From Lentzea aerocolonigenes (GTDB taxonomy: Bacteria; Actinomycetota; Actinomycetes; Mycobacteriales; Pseudonocardiaceae), in contig NZ_JYJG01000098.1 in NCBI RefSeq assembly GCF_000955955.1, positions 1 through 22,429 of the forward strand: DNA of 22,429 nucleotides, written 5' to 3'. This document shows, piece after piece, positions 15,096 through 20,168 of this stretch (the first letter of the stretch is position 1; every line of letters starts with the position of its first letter). The position numbers and the translations under genes were made by a program. The notes under the pieces were generated by a model. The model saw nothing but the letters and a program-made list of their open reading frames with translations, did not search any database and had not been told where the DNA came from.

Positions 15096-17927
15096 TTACC
15101 CCACCGTCACCGCACGCGCGCGAGCCAGCCGGGCACGGATGCCGTCCGCCTCCTGAGCACCGAGTTCGGTGAACAACGCGAGCGCACGCTGCCAGTGCGC
15201 CGCCGCACCCGCCGCGCCGAGTTTGTCGAACACCGCCGCGAGCCGGTCGTGTGCCAGAGCCTGGTGATACGGCGAGACGGCATCGCAAGCCACGGCCAGG
15301 GCCACACGGGCTGACGACAGAGCGCCCTCGGTGTCACCGGTTTCGAGCAGGGCCGTGGAGATGTCCACGTGGCACGCCGCCTCGCCGCACTGCTCGCCCA
15401 CCTCGTGGTACATCCGCAGCGCGACCCGGAGCCACGGCATCGCGTCGTCGAACCGTTGCGTGGTCAGGTAGAGCAGCCCCAGGTGATGATGGGCGTTGGC
15501 CTCTGCCCACTTCGAGCCCGCGATCCGCGAGATCTCCATGGCCTCGCGGTAGTGGGCCTCGGCCTCGGCGGAACGGCCCAGGTCCATCAGAGTGCCCGCC
15601 ACGGTCGTCAGCGCACGAGCCTGATGGTGCACGTCTCCCTTGCGGCGGGCCACCTCCAGCGCGCCGCGCTGGGCGAGCAGTGCTTCGTCGTGGCGTTCCA
15701 GCTGGAGCAGAGCGACGCCCAGGTTGAACTGCATGACGAACCGGGCGTCGTCGTCGTTCAGGGCGATGGCGGCCTGCAGGGCGGCTTCGGTGATGCGCAA
15801 CGAGGTTTCGCGCTCGGTCCGCAGCCAGAGGTACCGCGACAACGTGTACGGCAGCTGCCAGGCGTGCACGTGCCAGCCGGACGAGGAGGCGTGCTCGGTG
15901 GCCGCGATCAGGTTGGCGCGTTCGGTGTCGAACCAGGCCATCGCGTCGGCCGCGCCGGTCAAGGCGGGCACGTGCGCAGGACGATGTTCGGGAGTGATCA
16001 GGACGCTGCCCCGGTTGATCGGGAGCATCCCGTCGGCCAGGTCGGCGCAGTGCAGGTAGTAGTCCAGCATGCGGCCGGTCGCGGCGCGGCGTTCCGGTTC
16101 GGACAGTTCACCCGCCAACGTCTTCGTGTAGACGCGGACCATGTCGTGCGCCACGTGCCGGCCTGGTTCGCCGACGGAGAGCAGGTTGGCGGCCGTCAGG
16201 GCGTCCAACGCCCGTTGCGCTTCCAGCAGCGGCACATCACCCATCGCCGCGACGACGTGGGCCGAGAGATCGGCGCCGGGGTGCAGGCCGATGATCGCCA
16301 GCAACCGCGCCGGCACCGGCGGCAGCGCACGGCGTGAGGCGTCCAGAGCGGCGCGTACGGTGCCCTCGCCGTCCTCCAGGCCCAGCGCGGCCAGGCGGCC
16401 GTGCTCGTCCTGCAGTTCCTCGACCAGCTCGGCCACGCGCAGACGTGGCGACACGGCGAGACGGGCGGCGGCGATGCGCAACGCCAGCGGCAGACCGTCG
16501 CACAGCTCGGCCAGCTCACGCAGAGCGTCGGCCTCGATGTCCGACCGGCCGGCGATGCGGCCCAGCACGTCGACGGCAGCCTCGGGGTCGAGCATGTCCA
16601 GCTCGATCAGTTTGGCCTCGACCTGCGCGACCAGGCCGACCAGACGACGGCGTGAGGTCACGACGACGCACGAAGGCGCGCCCGGCAAAAGGGGCAGCAA
16701 GTCAGCCGAGCCACGCACGTTGTCGAGCATCACGAGCATGCGGCGGTCAGCGAGCAACGTCCGCAACAGAGCCGACCGTTCGTCCACCGAGACGGGGGTG
16801 TCGCCGGCCGGGACGCCGAGAGCGCGCAGGAACCGGTTGAGGACCTCACCGATCTCCAGCGGCTCGCGGTTCGGGTCGTAGCCGTGGACGTCGACGTAGA
16901 GCTGACCGTCCGGGAACTCCTCGCGCACCCGGTGCGACCAGTGCAGCGCCAGCGCGGTCTTGCCGACGCCGGCCGGGCCGGTGATCAGCATGACCGGGCC
17001 GTCGTGAGCAGCGAGCAGGTGATCCATCGCCGCCAGCTCGCCGTCCCGGCCGATCAACGAGACGGGCGCACGCGGGAGCTGTGCGGGGATCGTCACCGGA
17101 GCGGGTTCGGGAGCGGCCTGAACAGGCACGCGAACGGGTGCGCGTTCGGGCTCGGGGCTGTCCCCGGCGAGGACGGCCTGGTGCACGCGACGAAGCTCGG
17201 GCCCCGGTTCGACGCCGAGCTCCTCGATCAGCACGCGCCGGGCTTCTCGATAGGCGGCCAAAGCCTCGGCCTGACGACCCGCCTGGACCAGGGCGCGCAT
17301 CAGCAAGCCGTGGCCGCGTTCGCGCAACGGGTGCTCGACGACCATCGAGGTCAGCTGAGACACCAGCTCCGGACCCTGGCCGATCGCCAGACCGAGCTCA
17401 GCGCGTTCTTCGAGCACGGCCAGACGGCGTTCCACGAGACGACCGCGTTCGACATCGCAGAAGAGGCCCGAAACGCCACCAAGAGGCTCGGCGCGGAACA
17501 ACGCCAGAGCGTCGTCGAGCTCGACCGCGGCTCCGGCCAGATCACCGGCCGCGCGCATGCGGTTCGCGAGCAGCACCTGGCGTTCGAACACGTCGAGATC
17601 CAGCGCACCGGACTCGACCCGCAACAGGTAGCCGTCACCGACCGACGTCAGCAGCTCGGCCGGAGCGCGGCGAGCACGGCTCGGTTCGAGGGCTCGTCTC
17701 AGTCCGGCGACGTAGGTCTGGACCAGATTGACCGCACTCGAGGGCACGTTGTCGCCCCAGACGGCCTCGATGATCTGGCCTCTGCTGACCGGGGTGTTGC
17801 GCGCGAGCAGCAGCACCGCGAGGACGGCGCGCTGCTTCGCGGCACCAAGATCCACCTCGTGACCTGCGCGAACGACCCGGAGGAGGCCGAGAACCTCGAA
17901 CCGCAGGGGTTCCTCGCCGTGCGTCAC
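15096..17927 (-). CDS. AfsR-like SARP regulator (wHTH-BTAD-NB-ARC-TPR)
   Basis: 943 aa, close to AfsR in length and layout. Residues about 8-95 form the OmpR-like winged helix (FEVLGLLRVVRAGHEVDLGA, then AVLAVLLLARNTPVSRGQII). Residues about 100-255 are the bacterial transcriptional activation domain (LDLDVFERQVLLANRMRAAG ... RRVLIEELGVEPGPELRRVH). An NB-ARC ATPase follows, with Walker A GPAGVGKT (K323), a MLVMLDNV Walker B-like strand and GLPLALRIAAARL. The C-terminal third holds tetratricopeptide repeats, for example ANAHHHLGLLYLTTQRFDDA. GTG 17927 is preceded by AAGGA with 7 nt spacing. Family knowledge: AfsR-type proteins activate secondary metabolism and respond to Ser/Thr kinases. No biosynthetic genes accompany it in this window, so its targets may be elsewhere. 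Confidence 0.93.
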   Translation of the reverse strand: MTHGEEPLRFEVLGLLRVVRAGHEVDLGAAKQRAVLAVLLLARNTPVSRGQIIEAVWGDNVPSSAVNLVQTYVAGLRRALEPSRARRAPAELLTSVGDGYLLRVESGALDLDVFERQVLLANRMRAAGDLAGAAVELDDALALFRAEPLGGVSGLFCDVERGRLVERRLAVLEERAELGLAIGQGPELVSQLTSMVVEHPLRERGHGLLMRALVQAGRQAEALAAYREARRVLIEELGVEPGPELRRVHQAVLAGDSPEPERAPVRVPVQAAPEPAPVTIPAQLPRAPVSLIGRDGELAAMDHLLAAHDGPVMLITGPAGVGKTALALHWSHRVREEFPDGQLYVDVHGYDPNREPLEIGEVLNRFLRALGVPAGDTPVSVDERSALLRTLLADRRMLVMLDNVRGSADLLPLLPGAPSCVVVTSRRRLVGLVAQVEAKLIELDMLDPEAAVDVLGRIAGRSDIEADALRELAELCDGLPLALRIAAARLAVSPRLRVAELVEELQDEHGRLAALGLEDGEGTVRAALDASRRALPPVPARLLAIIGLHPGADLSAHVVAAMGDVPLLEAQRALDALTAANLLSVGEPGRHVAHDMVRVYTKTLAGELSEPERRAATGRMLDYYLHCADLADGMLPINRGSVLITPEHRPAHVPALTGAADAMAWFDTERANLIAATEHASSSGWHVHAWQLPYTLSRYLWLRTERETSLRITEAALQAAIALNDDDARFVMQFNLGVALLQLERHDEALLAQRGALEVARRKGDVHHQARALTTVAGTLMDLGRSAEAEAHYREAMEISRIAGSKWAEANAHHHLGLLYLTTQRFDDAMPWLRVALRMYHEVGEQCGEAACHVDISTALLETGDTEGALSSARVALAVACDAVSPYHQALAHDRLAAVFDKLGAAGAAAHWQRALALFTELGAQEADGIRARLARARAVTVG

Positions 17928-17953
17928 CGACCTGTCCTTCGCCTGGTGGCCAC

Positions 17954-17987
17954 CTGGAGCTTGAAGATCACTTCAGTCGGGCTCCAG
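17954..17987. promoter_or_regulatory. Nested inverted repeats upstream of the SARP gene
   Basis: CTGGAGC (17954-17960) and GCTCCAG (17981-17987) enclose a second dyad, TGAAG/CTTCA (17962-17975). A 10-bp palindrome GGTGGCCACC (17945-17954) adjoins them. They lie 18-60 bp upstream of GTG 17927, so they could be a protein-binding site or a structure in the 5' leader. No clear -35/-10 pair was found. Confidence 0.4.
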
Positions 17988-18009
17988 TCGTGCTGTAGAA
18001 GGCATTCTT

Positions 18010-18020
18010 ACGCTTAGCGT
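18010..18020. promoter_or_regulatory. 11-bp palindrome in the SARP upstream region
   Basis: ACGCTTAGCGT is a perfect odd palindrome about 85 bp upstream of the SARP-like gene start, in the 318-bp gene-free stretch 17928-18245. It could be an operator in the promoter region. Support is only the symmetry and position. Confidence 0.3.
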
Positions 18021-18119
18021 GTCCAACCAACCACAGACGGCGAGATCAACGGAAACCGGAGATCGAGCAGTCGGAACAGGTTGGACCGGACAGCGGAACA
18101 CCCGCTGCTCCCCATGATC

Positions 18120-18186
18120 GACGTGGGTCGGCCGGCGTGCAAGGGGCATCCAGCCCGCGGCGGCGGAACGCCGGCCGGCCCACGTC
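18120..18186. repeat. Long inverted repeat, 19-bp arms, 29-nt loop
   Basis: Arms 18120-18138 and 18168-18186 match in 18 of 19 positions and are very GC-rich (GACGTGGG at the outer end, GCCGGCGT at the inner end). It lies just beyond the terminator of the DUF397 gene and about 190 bp upstream of the SARP gene. It may be a second terminator, a folded RNA element, or the trace of a small mobile repeat. No coding sequence is recognised in its loop. Confidence 0.6.
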
Positions 18187-18195
18187 CCCTAAGCG

Positions 18196-18233
18196 CAGAA
18201 GGCCCCGACCGGAATTCCGGTCGGGGCCTTCTG
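18196..18233 (-). terminator. Perfect 38-bp palindrome, terminator of the DUF397 gene
   Basis: Positions 18196-18233 read the same on both strands, centred on GGAATTCC, and can form a stem of up to 17 bp with a tight AATT turn. It begins 12 nt after the stop of the DUF397 gene at 18246. No U-tract follows, but the stem is very stable. Confidence 0.8.
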
Positions 18234-18245
18234 GCATCTGTCTTC

Positions 18246-18464
18246 TCAGCAGACGAAAGAGCCGGTCTTCGCGGCGGCGAGGAAGGTCTCCCAGCCGGCG
18301 TCGCCGAACCTCAACCGCGCGCCGTCGGCGTTCTTGCTGTCACGGACCGCCGCACCGGCTGAGACGAGCGCGATCTCCACGCACTCGGGTCCACCGGCGG
18401 ACGAACGGCTGCTCTTGCGCCAACGCAAGCTTTCCACTGTCTGTTCACTCCCGGTCGCAGTCAC
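18246..18464 (-). CDS. DUF397 small protein, partner of the XRE regulator
   Basis: 72 aa. The DUF397 hallmarks are present: LRWRKSSRSSAGGPECVEIA, then a VRDSKNADGARLRF segment and the closing WETFLAAAK. The residues after the start (TATGSEQTVES) are an unconserved lead. GTG 18464 overlaps the stop of the XRE gene as GTGA, so it is translated as a coupled second gene. In Streptomyces, XRE-DUF5753 regulators and adjacent DUF397 proteins (for example Xre/Scr pairs) act together in control of antibiotic production and development and have been proposed to behave like toxin-antitoxin pairs. Whether this pair does so is not known. The protein ends in a cysteine (GSFVC). Confidence 0.92.
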   Translation of the reverse strand: MTATGSEQTVESLRWRKSSRSSAGGPECVEIALVSAGAAVRDSKNADGARLRFGDAGWETFLAAAKTGSFVC

Positions 18465-19306
18465 GCGAGAGTGCGAGCGATCTCAGTGATCAGGGTCGCC
18501 GAATCCCTGGTGTTCAGGGCGGACTTCACCAAACGCTCGAACATCTCGGCGTACCAATGGACGTCCGACTGTTGTTCCAGGTAGACGCCACTTCGTGTGC
18601 TTTCGATGTAGACGACGTCGGGGTCGAGTTGCTCCGGAAAGCTCAGGATGACGAACGGGCCGTCCATCGCAGCATGACCACCGGCGCTGAACGGCACGAC
18701 CTGCATCGTGACGTTCGGCAGCGCACCAACTTCGAGAAGACGCGCCATCTGGGTGCGCATCACCCCGGTGCCGCCGACGAGCCTGCGCAGGGCCGCCTCG
18801 TCGATCACGACGTGCAGGCGCAACGGGTCGTCTTCGCTGAGCAAGGCCTGTCGTGCCTTGCGCAACCGGACCCTGCGGTCGATCTCGGCGGTGCTCGCAT
18901 CCGGCAGCACCTGGGAGATCAACGCCCTCGTGTACGCCTCGCACTGCAGCAGGCCGGGGATCATCAGGCCCTGATAGGTCCTGATCGAGTCCGCATCGGC
19001 CTCGTACCCGACGTAGCGGCCGGGCACGATGTCGCCGAACTCGTCCCACCACGCTTTGCGGCGGGCCTCCCTGGCGAGCTGGACCAGTTCCTCGAGGGTG
19101 GCGCCGTCCGCACCGTAGGCCGTGAGCATGTCCCGCACGTCTCGCGGGCTCACCCCCACGCGTCCCGTCTCGATGCGGCTGATCTTGGAGGCCGAGCACT
19201 CGAGACGCTCGCCCACCTCCTCGATCGTCAGCTCGGCCGCTTCGCGCAGGCGCCGGAGCTCGCTCACGAGCCGGCGCTTGCGCAGGGTCGGGCTGCTACC
19301 CCGCAT
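18461..19306 (-). CDS. XRE-family regulator with DUF5753 domain
   Basis: 281 aa. A Cro/CI-type helix-turn-helix spans about residues 14-68 (LVSELRRLREAAELTIEEVG, then LECSASKISRIETGRVGVSP). The C-terminal DUF5753 domain, about 98-275, begins with YVGYEADADSIRTYQGLMIP and continues RRLVGGTGVMRTQMARLLEV. This is the standard WhiJ-like actinobacterial arrangement. ATG 19306 follows AGGAGGAGTT, a near-perfect ribosome-binding site. It forms a two-gene unit with the overlapping DUF397 gene. A nested palindrome 29-61 bp upstream (19335-19367) is a good candidate for autoregulation. A divergent small gene begins at 19476. Confidence 0.94.
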   Translation of the reverse strand: MRGSSPTLRKRRLVSELRRLREAAELTIEEVGERLECSASKISRIETGRVGVSPRDVRDMLTAYGADGATLEELVQLAREARRKAWWDEFGDIVPGRYVGYEADADSIRTYQGLMIPGLLQCEAYTRALISQVLPDASTAEIDRRVRLRKARQALLSEDDPLRLHVVIDEAALRRLVGGTGVMRTQMARLLEVGALPNVTMQVVPFSAGGHAAMDGPFVILSFPEQLDPDVVYIESTRSGVYLEQQSDVHWYAEMFERLVKSALNTRDSATLITEIARTLA

Positions 19307-19334
19307 AACTCCTCCTGGGTGCCATCCACACCTC

Positions 19335-19367
19335 CTGGTTCCACGTCTCAGTTTGAGACCGAACCAG
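19335..19367. promoter_or_regulatory. Nested palindrome upstream of the XRE gene, candidate autoregulatory operator
   Basis: An inner dyad GTCTCA-gtt-TGAGAC (19345-19359) sits inside an outer dyad CTGGTTC/GAACCAG (19335-19341, 19361-19367), with centres 1 bp apart. It lies in the 169-bp gap between the divergent XRE gene and the 105-aa gene, where the promoters must be. It is likely bound by the XRE protein; this is inferred. Confidence 0.5.
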
Positions 19368-19475
19368 GGCGTCGCAAAGAGACGTCATCCATTCGTGTAT
19401 TGCAACTTGCAGATCGCCGGGAGGGCGGGCCAGTCTGCATGGGCTGCTTACGTAGGGACTGGAGCTCTGAGCCTG

Positions 19476-19793
19476 ATGGCCGTCACGGTGTTCAGCCAAC
19501 TGGACAAGTCGCTGCACTCGCACCTGGCCACACTCACCGAGCTCGCCCAGCGCGGCGACGACCAGACCGCCCTCGTGCTCGCCAGGGTAGAGCTGCCGAG
19601 GGTGGTCGCGGTGGTCAAGGCGTTGCTGGACGAGCACCAGCCCGACGAGCACGGCCGGTGCGCGACCTGCAAGCGCGGCTGGTTCTCGCGCAGGATGCCC
19701 GCACCGTGCCGTGCTTACCTGTCGGCGCAGCTGATCCTGACCGTGGTCGGCCAGGAGACTTCACACGGCAAGCACCTGCGCTCGGTAGGCTGA
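19476..19793 (+). CDS. Hypothetical 105-aa protein with HxxCxxC...C motif
   Basis: ATG 19476. Residues 1-55 are helical (FSQLDKSLHSHLATLTELAQ, then VELPRVVAVVKALLDEH). A putative zinc-binding segment follows: H59, C62, C65 and C78 in DEHGRCATCKRGW ... PAPC. A last helix reads YLSAQLILTVV. Small proteins with a CxxC plus a later cysteine near XRE-DUF5753 genes are common in actinomycetes, but I cannot name a function. It is divergent from the XRE/DUF397 pair and shares its upstream region. No strong ribosome-binding site is seen (GGAG lies 11 nt upstream), so the start is uncertain and earlier non-ATG starts cannot be excluded. A good terminator follows at 19832. Confidence 0.7.
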   Translation: MAVTVFSQLDKSLHSHLATLTELAQRGDDQTALVLARVELPRVVAVVKALLDEHQPDEHGRCATCKRGWFSRRMPAPCRAYLSAQLILTVVGQETSHGKHLRSVG

Positions 19794-19831
19794 ATTCCGA
19801 AACTCGATAGTTCTTCAGTTCCGTCCTGACT

Positions 19832-19868
19832 TGGGCCGGCTCCGCACCCCCCGACCGGAGCCGGCCCA
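19832..19868 (+). terminator. Rho-independent-type terminator of the 105-aa gene
   Basis: Arms 19832-19844 and 19856-19868 form a perfect 13-bp GC-rich stem with an 11-nt loop, followed by TCTTTCTC. This is the clearest intrinsic terminator in the window, 38 nt after the stop at 19793. Confidence 0.85.
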
Positions 19869-19875
19869 TCTTTCT

Positions 19876-19892
19876 CGTCACCTGACGTGACG
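19876..19892. promoter_or_regulatory. Inverted repeat CGTCAC-CTGAC-GTGACG upstream of SulP-CA
   Basis: Six-bp arms with a 5-nt centre at the start of the region feeding the SulP-carbonic anhydrase gene. The central CACCTGACGTG occurs again at the tip of the hairpin after that gene (22400-22410). It may be a regulator site; function unknown. Confidence 0.35.
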
Positions 19893-19950
19893 TTGCGAGT
19901 CAAGATCAACACGGTTGGCTGAAAGATCTGCCACAGCACCGTTTCCGGCC

Positions 19951-19963
19951 CCATCATTGATGG
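19951..19963. promoter_or_regulatory. 13-bp palindrome CCATCATTGATGG
   Basis: A perfect odd palindrome 24 bp upstream of the first short leader ORF (ATG 19987), in the likely promoter zone of the SulP-carbonic anhydrase gene. It is AT-richer than its surroundings, as operators often are. No clear -35/-10 pair could be fixed beside it. Confidence 0.4.
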
Positions 19964-19986
19964 CGACGCGGCCTGATCGAGACCCG

Positions 19987-20031
19987 ATGCCTGTGCCGAC
20001 ACGGAGGTGTTCCCGTGCCGACCCCGCATGA
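19987..20031 (+). CDS. Putative leader peptide 1 (14 aa) upstream of SulP-CA
   Basis: ATG 19987 to TGA 20031, peptide MPVPTRRCSRADPA. Its stop overlaps the ATG of the next tiny ORF as ATGA (20028-20031). No Shine-Dalgarno sequence is visible, so it would need a leaderless transcript or non-canonical initiation. Two GTGCCGAC repeats lie within it. Too short to be judged by coding statistics. Confidence 0.25.
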   Translation: MPVPTRRCSRADPA

Positions 20032-20081
20032 CCGCGCCGACGCGCTCGCTGCCGTTCGGCCGCGCCTCCTGCTGCCCTTAG
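20028..20081 (+). CDS. Putative cysteine-containing leader peptide 2 (17 aa) upstream of SulP-CA
   Basis: ATG 20028 to TAG 20081, peptide MTAPTRSLPFGRASCCP. Two consecutive TGC codons stand just before the last codon, where ribosome stalling would be most effective. A C-rich tract (20094-20110), a hairpin (20112-20134) and the SulP-CA ribosome-binding site (20151-20160) follow within 80 nt. Polycysteine uORFs that act as cysteine-responsive attenuators are known from mycobacteria. This assignment is inference from layout. Confidence 0.35.
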   Translation: MTAPTRSLPFGRASCCP

Positions 20082-20111
20082 GGCGCCTCTAGCCGACTCC
20101 CCTCCCCCCTC

Positions 20112-20134
20112 GCCCTGTGCCGACCGCACAGGGC
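20112..20134 (+). promoter_or_regulatory. Leader hairpin before the SulP-CA ribosome-binding site
   Basis: GCCCTGTG (20112-20119) and CACAGGGC (20127-20134) form a perfect 8-bp stem with loop CCGACCG. It lies 16 nt before the GAGGAAAGGA at 20151-20160. The C-rich stretch just upstream (20094-20110) could instead pair with that G/A-rich ribosome-binding site, giving alternative folds. Confidence 0.45.
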
Positions 20135-20168
20135 CATGTCCCGTTGTTCCGAGGAAAGGACCCTTGTC

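Noticed and set aside
18120..18233. tRNA, CRISPR or IS end in the hairpin-rich region
   Set aside because: No cloverleaf, no spaced direct repeats and no transposase nearby; only two inverted repeats are supported.
18137..19810. 557-codon plus-strand open frame across the XRE and DUF397 genes
   Set aside because: It crosses a strong terminator palindrome and two well-supported minus-strand genes; the translation has no recognisable domain.
20136..20168. Upstream ATG start for the SulP-carbonic anhydrase protein
   Set aside because: The 11 extra residues are translated from the ribosome-binding site itself; GTG 20169 has correct spacing after AAAGGA.
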